64,000 nucleotides of DNA from QHXN01 sp032162705 (GCA_032162705.1 JAVRON010000087.1:42477-106476), one strand, 5' to 3'; counted from the stretch's first letter, positions 46,756 through 56,287 are shown. The notes: a model not told the origin generated them from the letters alone. Program-made: numbers and translations.

Positions 46756-48900
46756 TCAGTTGACGACCGTGAAGTCGATGCTGCGCCCGACGATGTGCGA
46801 CTTCTTGTCGGCCAGCGGGTCGTTGACGAGCAGCGTCAGAACGTATCGCCCCGGCGGGACTTTGGAGAGGCCGATCTGGCCGACCTTAGTGACCGGCGAA
46901 GCGCCTGCTGGCTCGAACGCCTGCTCCGGCTCCTGATATACGATCTTACCACCCTTGCTGATAATCACCTGCGAGCGCAGTTGCGGCTTGCCGCCCGCGA
47001 CCTTGGCGTTATAGACGAGCGCGGCGTAGCGCAAATCCTGCTTGCGCGATATCTGGCGCAGGGCAAGCAGAGGCGTCGGCGCGGCGCTCGTCTGCGCCGG
47101 GTCGGCGGCGAAGAGGAAGAGACTACTCATGGCGAGCCGCCCGTTCGAGAGGTCTGGAATCTCAAGGTACTTCGAGAGCGTGCCGAGGTTTCCCGTCTCG
47201 GTCTCGCGCACAACACCGCGAAACTGGAAGTAGCCGGGCGGCAACTCCGTCGTCGCCGAGTAGGTCAGCCCCGTGCCGAGAGCGCGCTGGTATTCATCGG
47301 GCGACAGATTAGAAGTCACCGTCTCGCTGAACCCGCCGCGCAACTTGCCCACCTGATCGTAGACGAAACCGACCACGTCGAAAGAGGTGTGATACTTTCC
47401 GTCGTCGCTCTGCTTGTAGCTCAGCTTGTGCGGGTCTATCAGCAGGTGTATGTCGAGCGTCGTCGTCTTCTTGGCGGGCGCGGTCGGCGGCTTGAGCGTG
47501 ATGTTGGCCGAGACATCAACGTCGCGTTTGGCGAGCGGGGATTGCGCCGCCATGACGATGGTCTCTTCCTTTGTACGCGGTGCGCTCTTCGCATCGGGGC
47601 GCGCGAGATAGCCCTCATGGGTGTAGACCTTCACGCCGTCGCGCTTAACCTTGATCTGAAGGTGGTGGAATTTCCTGTCGAACTTCTCCGATGGTGCGTA
47701 GGCCAGCAGGTAGTAGCCGCGACCGCGCGCCAGCACCTTGTCGAGTCCCTCCTTGAAGTTGTTCGTGTTGACCACGGAGACGCCCCCCGTGGCGTTCGAG
47801 AGCACGCTCAGCCCGAGATGCTCCTCGGCCCCTGCGAGCGGCGCGCCGAACATCGCGTCCGTTCCGCCGCCGCGTCCGAAGCTCGGGTCTGGGTCGCTGA
47901 GCGCGCTCCGGCCCGGAGTCTGGCTGAAGCCCGCGACGCCGGGAGATGCCTTGAGGCCGCGCGGGTCGAGCGTATTGATGACGACGCCTGCTCGGACGGC
48001 CTTGTCCGTCAACTGGTTGAGCAGATACGTAATGTTCGAGAAGACGGAGCCTGTGTTGGACATCTCGAAAATCGGCACGCCGCCCGAGATGAGCACCATC
48101 GACTTCCGGCCAGGGATGTTCTTCATGCTGTCGATGACGTAACCGGCGGTGGTCAGCGAGAACAGTCCGCGGAAGAGGCGTTGCGTCTCGTTGTTGGGAT
48201 CGGTGAAGTCTTGCAGCCCGAGGTCTTCAAAATTAACATCGCCGGCTACGCCGCCCTCCGACGGGACAGCCGGGTTGCTCGATTGCCTCGGGTCGGCGGG
48301 GTTGTTATAAGCCATGAAGGGGTTCGTCGCGACGTTCAGCTCGGCGATGGCGCGACGCAGCATCTGCCGGTCGGAGGTGAGTTGTTGTAGAAGCCCCTTG
48401 CCGCCGACGACGCGCACGATGGCGACGAGATCGCCGTCCCTCATCTTGTTATCGACGAAGTCCGTGAGGAGCTGTCGCACGGCCGAGAGGTCTTCAAAAG
48501 GGATGGTCAGATCATCGACTACGAAGGCGACGACGCGGCGCACATCGCGTGCAGCGAGGTCGTGCGAAGCGTCGGTCTCGACGGGCTTGCCCGCAATCGC
48601 TACCCCGGAGGCATCGCCTTCGGTGCGCGGGGGCGCGTCCACGCTGATGAACTCCATGAACTTAAGGTCTTGCCTCTTGCCGTTCTCGTACACCTCGAAG
48701 TCCGAGAGCTTCAGGTCGTTGATGATGTGGTCTTCCTTATCGGTGACGACCACGTCCGTCTGCACAAGCTCGGAGGTGATGCGGACGACATCTTCCTCTT
48801 CGGACGGTTGCGGCTTTCCCTGTACGGGCGCGGAGGTCTGTGCTGCGCCGACGCTGGAGAGGATGCACGCCGAGAGGAGAAGGGCCAACGCTTTTTTCAT
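46756..48900 (-). CDS. Secreted VWFA-related protein (acidobacterial type), set B
   Basis: 714 residues. ATG 48898-48900 is chosen over a TTG three codons earlier because of the GGGGAA site and signal peptide MKKALALLLSACILSSVGAAQ. The N-terminal beta-sandwich (TDVVVTDKEDHIINDLKLSDFEVYENGK) and VWFA-like domain (VVAFVVDDLTIPFEDLSAVRQLL, MVLISGG, VINTLDPRGL) match set A; the DxSxS MIDAS motif is again missing (VDDLTIPFE). The C-terminal region carries FDRKFHHLQIKVKRDG, FDVVGFVYDQVG and YFQFRGVVRE motifs found in set A. Exported protein of unknown function. Confidence 0.85.
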   Translation of the reverse strand: MKKALALLLSACILSSVGAAQTSAPVQGKPQPSEEEDVVRITSELVQTDVVVTDKEDHIINDLKLSDFEVYENGKRQDLKFMEFISVDAPPRTEGDASGVAIAGKPVETDASHDLAARDVRRVVAFVVDDLTIPFEDLSAVRQLLTDFVDNKMRDGDLVAIVRVVGGKGLLQQLTSDRQMLRRAIAELNVATNPFMAYNNPADPRQSSNPAVPSEGGVAGDVNFEDLGLQDFTDPNNETQRLFRGLFSLTTAGYVIDSMKNIPGRKSMVLISGGVPIFEMSNTGSVFSNITYLLNQLTDKAVRAGVVINTLDPRGLKASPGVAGFSQTPGRSALSDPDPSFGRGGGTDAMFGAPLAGAEEHLGLSVLSNATGGVSVVNTNNFKEGLDKVLARGRGYYLLAYAPSEKFDRKFHHLQIKVKRDGVKVYTHEGYLARPDAKSAPRTKEETIVMAAQSPLAKRDVDVSANITLKPPTAPAKKTTTLDIHLLIDPHKLSYKQSDDGKYHTSFDVVGFVYDQVGKLRGGFSETVTSNLSPDEYQRALGTGLTYSATTELPPGYFQFRGVVRETETGNLGTLSKYLEIPDLSNGRLAMSSLFLFAADPAQTSAAPTPLLALRQISRKQDLRYAALVYNAKVAGGKPQLRSQVIISKGGKIVYQEPEQAFEPAGASPVTKVGQIGLSKVPPGRYVLTLLVNDPLADKKSHIVGRSIDFTVVN

Positions 48901-48962
48901 GAAGCTCAAGTTCCCCTTTTTATAAATTCCGTCTGCTGGTTCGGAGGGCGCGTGCGCGCCCG

Positions 48963-50033
48963 CTATTGTTTGGCGCGAAGCTCTTTGATCGTCGAGCGCA
49001 CGCGCGCGCCGTCCGAGGCTGAAGGGTCGAGACGCAGGTATGTCTCAAGCTCGTCGGCGGCGCTCTTGTAGTTGAGATTGGCCCAGTAGATGCCGCCGAG
49101 GTACTTGTGCGCGACGGCGATCTCGTCGCCGCCGAACTCGATTGCCGACTTCAGTTCCTTCTCGGCTTCCTGTAGGTCGCGCCGCTTGAGCAGGATCAAG
49201 CCGATGTAGAGGTGCGCCGAGGGTGATGAGTGGTTCTTCTTCGCGGCCTTGCGGAACTGCGCCTCGGCTTCCGCGAAGTTCTGCATGTCGTAGAGCGCAC
49301 GGCCGTAGGTCAGGAGCGTCGCATAGTCGTCGGGCGCGAGCTTGAGCGCCGAGCGCAGCACCTCGACGGCCTTGTCCGGCAGCTTCAACTTCACATACTG
49401 CACTCCCAGCTCGCTCAAGGCCAACTGGAAATCAGGGTAGGCGGCCAGCGCGTCCTTCAGAAGCCCGACCGACTTTTCGGCCTGGCCGTTGCGCGCCGCA
49501 TCCATCGCCTTGTTGTAGAGGTCGGCTGCTGGTTTGGGGATGCCTGCGAGCGACGCGTTGACGACGCCCGGCGAATGCGACGCGGCCTCGGCCTCGCGGT
49601 GCTTCGGGCGGAGGTTGATGTAGACGGTAAGGACGCGCGGCGTGCTGTCTCTGACGACGCGGCTCGTCTGCTGGTCGATGAAGACGGACTCGCGCGCCGA
49701 CTCGAATTGATCGGTGCCCTCGACGACGACCGTGTAGGAGCCAGCCGTGAGCGAGGTGAACTTGAAGCCCCCGTTGAGGTCGGTGAAGACCGAGAGCGTG
49801 CCGGAGCCGAAGCTTTCGAGCTTGACGCGCAGGCTCGTGTCGGAGATGCGCCCGGAGGGGAGGAAGATGCGCCCCTGAATGATGTGGACGCCGCCCGTGC
49901 CGGTGGTATCGATGCCGCCCTGAGCGCGCGCTCTTGCGGGGAGCAGGCAGAGTGTTGCGAGTAGGACGAAGAAGAGGCGGGACATCAATGGCCGGAGGTT
50001 TCGCGGCAGAATTTTGAACGGGCTTGAAGTCAT
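48963..50033 (-). CDS. Secreted carboxypeptidase-regulatory / TPR protein, set B
   Basis: 356 residues. ATG 50031-50033 has a near-ideal GGAGGA site six bases upstream, so it is preferred over later or earlier in-frame starts. An N-terminal hydrophobic segment (about 17-35; MSRLFFVLLATLCLLPARARAQ) is a signal peptide. A carboxypeptidase-regulatory domain follows (about 50-130; IQGRIFLPSGRISDTSLRVKLES, LTAGSYTVVVEG), then about five TPR units (NGQAEKSVGLLKDALAAYPDF, KLPDKAVEVLRSALKLAPD, NFAEAEAQFRKAAKKN). The layout repeats the set A protein. It lies between the receptor and the VWFA gene of set B, 62 bases from the latter. Confidence 0.88.
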   Translation of the reverse strand: MTSSPFKILPRNLRPLMSRLFFVLLATLCLLPARARAQGGIDTTGTGGVHIIQGRIFLPSGRISDTSLRVKLESFGSGTLSVFTDLNGGFKFTSLTAGSYTVVVEGTDQFESARESVFIDQQTSRVVRDSTPRVLTVYINLRPKHREAEAASHSPGVVNASLAGIPKPAADLYNKAMDAARNGQAEKSVGLLKDALAAYPDFQLALSELGVQYVKLKLPDKAVEVLRSALKLAPDDYATLLTYGRALYDMQNFAEAEAQFRKAAKKNHSSPSAHLYIGLILLKRRDLQEAEKELKSAIEFGGDEIAVAHKYLGGIYWANLNYKSAADELETYLRLDPSASDGARVRSTIKELRAKQ

Positions 50034-50111
50034 TCCGGCTCCTCCGAAGGCCACCAAATGAAATTCAGCTTAACGCGAAGTTATCGGGGAAGCGTGTGTG
50101 GATAGCATAGC

Positions 50112-50151
50112 AGAAAAAATAAGGAGGAGTGCAAGAGTTTTGCACTCCTCC
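50112..50151 (-). terminator. Rho-independent terminator of receptor set B
   Basis: A perfect 12-bp stem (50123-50134 with 50140-50151), a five-base loop, and UUAUUUUUU after it on the minus strand. A second long hairpin (about 50163-50197) sits between the stop and this stem; its inner stem is GGGGCC/GGCCCC. Confidence 0.9.
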
Positions 50152-50207
50152 CCGCAAATCGGCGCTGCGGTCGGGGCCTGTGGCCCCCACCGTAGCGACG
50201 GAACAAA

Positions 50208-53200
50208 CTATAAAGAGAACATCACGCCGAGGCGGAGCGCCGACGGGAACTGGAAGACACGCCCCGAGCCGAAGAACGGGTTCGGGATGTCGGCCACACC
50301 GTTGACGCCGCTGCCGATGCGGAGCGTCTCGTCCAGGCGGATAGCGCGCTGGCTGTTGAAGACGTTGAACCAATCGGCCTGGAAGCGGAGCTGGCGGTTC
50401 TCGCCAAGCTGGATCGGGTAGTTGGCTCCGAGATCGAGGTTCCAGGTCGTCGGCGTGCGGTTGCTGCCGATGCTCTGAACCGTGTTCGGGAAGCCCGCCA
50501 CCGTGGTCGTGACCGCCGGGACGATGGCCGTGCCGCGCGGCACGCCGAAGCCTTCGTTGTCGCCGTAATCAACGTTCGGAATCAGCGCGTTGAACGGGAT
50601 GCCGGACTGCGCGCGGAACGAGCCGCTGATCATGAGCTTGATCGGCGTGCGATAGCTGCCGTCAAACTTGAACTGGTGCGGGCGGTCGTTCGGCAGACGC
50701 CCGTAGACGTTGTTGAGCAGGCTGACGAGATCGAACAAGCTGGTGATGTTCGGGTCGGCCTGACCGTTGTCGTTGCGGAACAGCCCTTCGTAGTTACCGA
50801 TCAGGCTGGAGAACACGTAAGAAGCGATGAACTGGTAGTTGTTCGTGAAACGCTTCGTGGCTGTGAACTCAAGCGCGCGGTAGTAACGACGGGCCGGGCC
50901 GAAGCAACCGACCGCGGGGTTGTTGCAGGCGATGTCTTCGGTCGTGATGTCCTGACCGCGACGACGGCCCGGGTTGAAGAGGAAGTAGTTGATGCCGTTG
51001 TCGAACGAGCCGTCCTCGATGACGTTGTCCTGGTTACGATAGACGCCGCGGAAGCCGAGCGCGAGGTCTTTGACCACCTCGTACTCGACGCCGGCCGTGT
51101 ACTCGTTGACCGTCTGCGGGCTGAGGCCCGGATCAATCGGCGTCGGCTCGGAGCCGAGGTTGGCGATGTTGCGTCCCGGCACGATGAAGGCGTTGAGCGG
51201 GGCAGCGTACCGGCTGACGTTGAAGTTCTTGTCAGTCTGGCTGTTCTGGCTGCCGGCGCGGACGTTGATGTCGAGCGGGATCGGAGCCTCGACGAAGCGC
51301 GCGAAGTTGGCGAACACCTTGCCCTTGCCGGTTCCCGTGAAGTCCCACGTGAAGCCGAGACGCGGTTGCAAGTTGGCGATGATGTCGTTGAGCTTCAGGT
51401 ACGATTCGCCGTTCTGGCCGTACGCCTGCTGGTAGTCCTCGCGCAGTCCGAGGAAAATCTGGAGGTTGCGCGTGGCCTTGTACTCATGCTGGAGGTAGAA
51501 ACTCTCAACATCTGTGTAAGTCTGCGCGATGTTCTTGAAGTCGCGGACGCGCGTCGAGAGCAGCACGAGGAACGGGTTGTTGTTAACCTCGGCCTGCGTG
51601 ATCGAGCCTAGGGTCGCGCCAGTGTAACCGGCGGTCGCCGCGATGGCATTGGCGCGGGTGACGGCCGTCGCGCTCGGGCAGACGATGCTCGTGCCGCGGG
51701 TCGTGCAGACGCTGAAGCTGTTGGTGATGCGGAAGCCGCTCACCTGGTTGGTGTCGGTCAGGCCGGCCGAGAAGGGCAGCCCCTGCGAGTTGGCGAAGGT
51801 GTTCGACGGGCCCGTTGACTCGGTATCGATGTTGTACTTGTTGCGGTTGAACTCGAAGCCGTACTTGAGGGTGTGCTTGCCCCAGATGTTCTGGAGGTGC
51901 GCCAACAACTCAAAACGGTTGCGATCCTGCGTCGAGAAGAGGCCGAAGCCCTGCTGGATGAAGTTGCGCTGAAGCGAGCCGCCCGGCGAGTTGACGAAGC
52001 TGACGAAGCCCGTCGTGCAGGTCGAGCCTGCGACGCCGTTAGAAGTGCAGGTCGCTGTCTGACCCGGAATGTTGGTGCTCGTTACAGGGGCGACCGTACC
52101 GTCGCCGCGCAGGATCGCGAAGGTGTCGGTGACGAGCGGGGCGACCGGGTCTTCGGGGATCGTGTTCAGGCGCTGCAAGTGCAGGCCGAACGCGAACTCG
52201 CCGATGAAGTTCGGCGTGAAGACCGAGTTGAGGCGTGCCGTGTAGTTCGAGCCGCCGCGCTGAATCTCGCCGCGGAAGCTACTGGGGTTAGCGCCGAAGC
52301 CGGAGACGCCGAGGTTGGCACTGCCGTAGAGGAAGCCCTGCTCCTTCGAGAAGTCGCCGAAGGTCGAGAAGGTCAGCGTGTGGTTCTGGTTGAGACCATA
52401 CGTGATCTTGCCCGAGTAGAACGGCGTCGTGACCTTGTTGTTGACCGGAGTGTGGAAGGTCTGCGTCAGGAAGAAGTTCTTACGCTGTTGCGGGTTGAAG
52501 GCTCCGAAGAACCAGAGCTTGTTCTTGACAATCGGGCCGCCGACATCGACGCCGCCGTCAAGCTCCGAGAAGCCGTTCGGAGACGCGCCCGTGAACGAGA
52601 ACTGCTTGGTGGCGCGCACCATGCTCTTCGTTGAGATGAAGCCGAACACGTCGCCGCGGATTGTGTTGCCGCCCGACTTCGTGATGACGTTGAAGATGCC
52701 GCCGGTGGACTTGCCGTACTCGGCGCTGAAAGCACCGGTCTTGATTTCGACTTCCTGAACGAACTCGAACGGCAGGTTTGCGCCCGAGCCGCCGAAGGCG
52801 GGGTCGCTCACGGTGATGCCGTCGAGGATGTAGTTGTTCTCAGGGCCCGAGGAGCCGCCGACCGACGGGTCGCGGTCGCGCCCCGAAGAGTCGCGCAGGC
52901 CAGAGCGGGCAACCGTCGGCGCGATGCTGTAGAGCGACTGCACGGTGCGCTGCGTCGGGAAATTCGAGAACTGGTCGGTCGAGATGTTCGACCCCGTGGT
53001 ATTGGTCGTCACGTCGATGGCCGCGCCGGAGCTGGCCGTCACCTCGACGACCTCAGTCGCGCCCGCAGGGCGGAGCGAGACGGCCGCGGTGGAGGTCTTT
53101 CCAAGGTTGACCTCGACGTTCGCCTGTTCATATTTGGCGAAGCCCTTGGCGGCTTCGACGGTCACCGTATAGCGACCCGGCGGGAGATTGGGGATACGGT

Positions 53201-53411
53201 AGACGCCCTCGTCATTACTCGTCGCCGTCTGCGGGCGAATCAGGTTCGGGCCCGCGGCAGTCACCGTCACGCCCGGAACTGCCGCGCCGTTAACGTCGGT
53301 CACCGTTCCTTCAATCGATCCCGTCGTGGACGTTTGCGCCGACGCACTCATCGTAAATAGCGAGAGCGCAAGGGTCAGCATCACGGTCACGAATCTTATG
53401 GGAGTTTTCAT
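50208..53411 (-). CDS. Oar-like TonB-dependent receptor, set B
   Basis: 1067 residues from ATG 53409-53411, preceded by AAAGGAA at eight bases. Signal peptide about 1-26 (LFTMSASAQ), carboxypeptidase-regulatory domain about 30-115 (GSIEGTVTDVNGAAVPGVTVTA, LPPGRYTVTVEAAKGF), TonB plug about 125-245 (GGSSGPENNYILDGITVSDP, EYGKSTGGIFNVITKSGGN) and a barrel ending RLGVMFSL. Its plug differs from the three receptors of the left and middle parts, so it is a separate subfamily. First gene of the minus-strand set. Confidence 0.94.
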   Translation of the reverse strand: MKTPIRFVTVMLTLALSLFTMSASAQTSTTGSIEGTVTDVNGAAVPGVTVTAAGPNLIRPQTATSNDEGVYRIPNLPPGRYTVTVEAAKGFAKYEQANVEVNLGKTSTAAVSLRPAGATEVVEVTASSGAAIDVTTNTTGSNISTDQFSNFPTQRTVQSLYSIAPTVARSGLRDSSGRDRDPSVGGSSGPENNYILDGITVSDPAFGGSGANLPFEFVQEVEIKTGAFSAEYGKSTGGIFNVITKSGGNTIRGDVFGFISTKSMVRATKQFSFTGASPNGFSELDGGVDVGGPIVKNKLWFFGAFNPQQRKNFFLTQTFHTPVNNKVTTPFYSGKITYGLNQNHTLTFSTFGDFSKEQGFLYGSANLGVSGFGANPSSFRGEIQRGGSNYTARLNSVFTPNFIGEFAFGLHLQRLNTIPEDPVAPLVTDTFAILRGDGTVAPVTSTNIPGQTATCTSNGVAGSTCTTGFVSFVNSPGGSLQRNFIQQGFGLFSTQDRNRFELLAHLQNIWGKHTLKYGFEFNRNKYNIDTESTGPSNTFANSQGLPFSAGLTDTNQVSGFRITNSFSVCTTRGTSIVCPSATAVTRANAIAATAGYTGATLGSITQAEVNNNPFLVLLSTRVRDFKNIAQTYTDVESFYLQHEYKATRNLQIFLGLREDYQQAYGQNGESYLKLNDIIANLQPRLGFTWDFTGTGKGKVFANFARFVEAPIPLDINVRAGSQNSQTDKNFNVSRYAAPLNAFIVPGRNIANLGSEPTPIDPGLSPQTVNEYTAGVEYEVVKDLALGFRGVYRNQDNVIEDGSFDNGINYFLFNPGRRRGQDITTEDIACNNPAVGCFGPARRYYRALEFTATKRFTNNYQFIASYVFSSLIGNYEGLFRNDNGQADPNITSLFDLVSLLNNVYGRLPNDRPHQFKFDGSYRTPIKLMISGSFRAQSGIPFNALIPNVDYGDNEGFGVPRGTAIVPAVTTTVAGFPNTVQSIGSNRTPTTWNLDLGANYPIQLGENRQLRFQADWFNVFNSQRAIRLDETLRIGSGVNGVADIPNPFFGSGRVFQFPSALRLGVMFSL

Positions 53412-53818
53412 GCTAACTATTCCTTTCGTTGTGTTCAACTGTCTTACAGGTTCCTAGTTTTACTTGGCTTTAGAGAATTGCCTGCCCGGAATTAAGCAAC
53501 TCAAAGGCCACCTGAGCGTCCATCACAGGTTTCAACCTGCAAGTTAAATAATTGCAGGGTTTAAGAGCGCGAAAACGGCTGTCCCCGGCGGGCGACCAGG
53601 CTCGATTACGGACTTTGACAACGAAATTTTGAAGTCACCTTCAAAAATTTGAATAAGATTTACCGAACCCCTGCGGGGTGTAGGCTAAATGCAGGGGGCA
53701 GACTGCGATGCAGTCCCTCGGCAGGGCGGCCCGTTTCGTCTCCGCCCCGTGTGCTACAATCCACGCCGCAACACACGCCGGGCGGAAAAACTCTCGAAAC
53801 TGCGGACACCGAAAATTC
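53412..53818. other. Divergent intergenic region, receptor / membrane protein
   Basis: About 400 AT-richer bases. A short hairpin CAGGTTTCAACCTG lies near 53529. Both genes must be transcribed from here, but no hexamer pair is convincing. The N-terminal extension of the next open frame (from ATG 53708) looks non-coding. Confidence 0.4.
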
Positions 53819-54919
53819 TTGGCGACGCTCGCTGTCAAACAACTGCAACTGGCACCGCTCGGCGCGGGCGACCTCATCGACCGCACCGTCCGCCTCTACC
53901 GCCGCCACTTCGGCGCACTCATACGCGCCAGCACGCCGCCCGTCGTCGTCTCGGCGGTGGGGACGGTTCTGTGGTCTGTCAGCGTCCGCTCGATTTCGGC
54001 GACGGGGAGCGAGGGGCGGCTCTTCCTGTATATGCTGACGGCGCTGCTGGGCGTGGCCGTCTATCTTCTCGGGCTGCTGGCGCAACTGATCGTCGCGGGC
54101 GGGGCGTCGCGCAACCTCGTGATGCACCTCCTGTGGGGCGAGCCAGTCACGGCACGGCTCATCTACCGCAGCGTGTGCTCGCGCTTCTGGGGGCTGCTTG
54201 CGGCGACGCTGGTCGTCCTCTTCTGGCTGATCATCTCGGGCGCGGTGGCTTTGTTTGCGGGAGTGCTGGTGTTGATTCCCGCGATCTTTCTAATAAGCAT
54301 CGTTATCGGGATGGCGGCGATGGCAGGCGCGGAGTGGGTCGGAGTGGTTCTGGCCCTCCTGTTGTGGGGCATGATACTCCTCGTGATGCTCTACGTCTTC
54401 TTCCTCATCGCGGGTCGGGTCGCGTACGTGCCGCAGGTTCTGATGGTCGAGGGGCGCAGCGTGTTCGACTCAATCAGCCGCAGCGCAGAACTTGCGCGCG
54501 GCAACGTGCGCCGACTGATGGGCATGTTCCTGTTCACCAGTTTCGCGAGCTACGCGGCGGCGATGTTGCTGTTCATACCCTTAGGCTGGTTTGCGTATCT
54601 GAACGGCATCAGCCCGTTCGAGATGGACGCAACGCGCATCCCCGCATGGTACACGATCATCTCGCATGTGATAGGCCAGGTGGCGACGATCCTGCTCGCG
54701 CCGGTCTGGATGATGGGACTCTCGCTGCTCTACGTGGACGAGCGCGTGCGGCATGAGGGTTACGATATCGAGCTGCTGGCGGCGCAGGCGTTCGGCGAGA
54801 TGCCGGCGGTGCCTGCGGGCGTCCACGCGCCGCTCGCCCCTGCGCTGGCCGCGCCACAGGCGAAACCGGTGCGCGCCGCCGTAGAGGAGAAGTTCCCCGG
54901 CTCCGTCCTCGGGCTTTGA
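53819..54919 (+). CDS. Multi-pass membrane protein (GPDPase membrane-domain / YciC-like)
   Basis: About 366 residues if the TTG at 53819 is used; an ATG at 53708 would add 37 residues without conserved character. The protein begins LQLAPLGAGDLIDRTVRLYRRHF, typical of the family, then has about six hydrophobic segments and the cytoplasmic motif VEGRSVFDSISRSAELARGN between segments four and five. Its function is unknown. It is directly followed, one base after the stop, by the DUF4129 gene. Start position uncertain. Confidence 0.75.
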   Translation: MATLAVKQLQLAPLGAGDLIDRTVRLYRRHFGALIRASTPPVVVSAVGTVLWSVSVRSISATGSEGRLFLYMLTALLGVAVYLLGLLAQLIVAGGASRNLVMHLLWGEPVTARLIYRSVCSRFWGLLAATLVVLFWLIISGAVALFAGVLVLIPAIFLISIVIGMAAMAGAEWVGVVLALLLWGMILLVMLYVFFLIAGRVAYVPQVLMVEGRSVFDSISRSAELARGNVRRLMGMFLFTSFASYAAAMLLFIPLGWFAYLNGISPFEMDATRIPAWYTIISHVIGQVATILLAPVWMMGLSLLYVDERVRHEGYDIELLAAQAFGEMPAVPAGVHAPLAPALAAPQAKPVRAAVEEKFPGSVLGL

Positions 54920-54920
54920 A

Positions 54921-56156
54921 GTGGAGATGAGAGTCGCGCTCAGACACCAACGGTTGATGAGAGTCGCGCTCGTCGCGCTCATCTCGTTCATCTCTCTTAT
55001 CTCGTTCATCTCGCCCACCATCTCACGCGTGAAGGCCGCGCCGCCCGAAAGCAGCGCCGCCAAAGCGTCTCAACCCACTTTTAGTCGTAGTCGTTCATCG
55101 CCGCCCGCCTCCACGCTCGCGCAATATCGCGGACGTGTGCGCGTCGCGGTCGCGCCGCTCGAAGAGCTGGCCGCTTTCTGCGAGCTTTTGAGCCGGAACG
55201 AGAAACCGGAGGTCTGGTCGAAGGAGGGCTTCGACCCCGACGTGGCGCTCGAATTCCCAAAGCGGGAGAGTGTCGCGCTCGGCAAAGTGCGCGACCTTCT
55301 GCCGCGGAAGGAACGGGTCGAGTGGGGTGGGCGTGTCGTCGAGGTCGATAACGTCTGGCTGTACGCGGCGCTCGACGACTTCGAGCGTGTCGGCGACAAC
55401 AACAAGCGTGCGATGGCGTTGCGCGGCGCGGCGGGGCGGCTGCGTGCGCTCGAAGCGCGGCTCGCGGAGTTGGAGGGTGACGGGCGCGAGGCGACGACAG
55501 ACAAGGACGCCGAGCGCGGGCGGCTGAACGCGATTCTGCGCGACCCCGAATTCAACCGGCAGACACAACAGCAGAGCGGCGCTCTCCAGCGCCTCATCGA
55601 CGAGTTCTTCGGTTGGCTCCGCGACATCTTCCGCAGTCTCTTCGGGAGTCTCGGCTCCATCGAGCCGGGCACGAGTCCGGGTGCAATCCGGCTCGCGCAA
55701 ATCGTCGTTCTCGCGCTCTGCCTCTTAGTCGTCGCATACGTCGCACGCCGTCTCTGGCTGCGGCGCGGGCGCGAGCTAAGGACGCTCAAACTGAAGCACG
55801 GGCCCCGCGTCATTCTGGGCGAGCGGCTCGAAGCCGACAAGACAGCCGCGGACTTGCTTGACGACGCGGAGCGGCTCGCACGCGCGGGCGACCTGCGCGG
55901 CGCGATACGCAAGGCATATGTCGCGCTGCTCTGCGAGCTTGGCGACCGCGGCGTCGTCCGCCTCGCACAGCACAAGACGAATCGCGACTACCTGAACGCC
56001 GTGCGCAAGAGCGCCACGCCGCGCCTCTACACAGAGATGCTGCCGCTCACCTTCGACTTCGAGCTGCACTGGTACGGACTACAAGAGGCGTCCGTCGCCG
56101 ACTGGGACAATTTCAAGACGCGCTGTCGTCAGGCGATAAGACAGTCTGGAGTCTGA
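54921..56156 (+). CDS. DUF4129 domain protein
   Basis: 411 residues from GTG 54921 (an ATG at 54927 or 54957 is also possible; the DNA around GATGAGAGTCGCGCTC occurs twice here). N-terminal hydrophobic signal (about 13-40), an extracytoplasmic region (about 65-230), one membrane segment (about 256-276; IVVLALCLLVVAYVARRLWL), then the DUF4129 domain (about 300-411; AGDLRGAIRKAYVALLCELGDRGVVRLAQHKTNRDYL, TFDFELHWYG). DUF4129 often ends transglutaminase-like proteins of this cluster. The last residues and stop (QSGV, TGA) fall in the GTCTGGA repeat. Confidence 0.88.
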   Translation: MEMRVALRHQRLMRVALVALISFISLISFISPTISRVKAAPPESSAAKASQPTFSRSRSSPPASTLAQYRGRVRVAVAPLEELAAFCELLSRNEKPEVWSKEGFDPDVALEFPKRESVALGKVRDLLPRKERVEWGGRVVEVDNVWLYAALDDFERVGDNNKRAMALRGAAGRLRALEARLAELEGDGREATTDKDAERGRLNAILRDPEFNRQTQQQSGALQRLIDEFFGWLRDIFRSLFGSLGSIEPGTSPGAIRLAQIVVLALCLLVVAYVARRLWLRRGRELRTLKLKHGPRVILGERLEADKTAADLLDDAERLARAGDLRGAIRKAYVALLCELGDRGVVRLAQHKTNRDYLNAVRKSATPRLYTEMLPLTFDFELHWYGLQEASVADWDNFKTRCRQAIRQSGV

Positions 56157-56278
56157 AGTCTGGAGTCTGGAGCCGAAGACAAAGCATGAGAGTCGTGCTG
56201 TCTTGACTCCAGACTCCAGACTTAAAAGAGAGACTCCAGACTCCAGACTTAAAAGAGAGACTCCAGACTTCAGACTTT
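56151..56278. repeat. GTCTGRA heptad inverted-repeat element, copy 2
   Basis: Left arm 56151-56173, core with AGAGTCGTGCTGTCTTGACT shared with copy 1, and a right arm (56201-56278) in which the unit AAAAGAGAGACTCCAGACT is repeated. The left arm supplies the stop codon of the DUF4129 gene, and the right arm ends ten bases before the next ATG. Confidence 0.88.
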
Positions 56279-56287
56279 TAGATTCTT

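Noticed and set aside
46795..48390. Open frame of 531 codons opposite the VWFA gene of set B
   Set aside because: Arginine-rich shadow of the sense gene with no recognisable domain.
53708..53818. N-terminal extension of the YciC-like membrane protein from ATG 53708
   Set aside because: Arg/Cys/His-rich with no conserved pattern; family members start near LQLAPLGAGDLIDR, so a start near 53819 is more likely.
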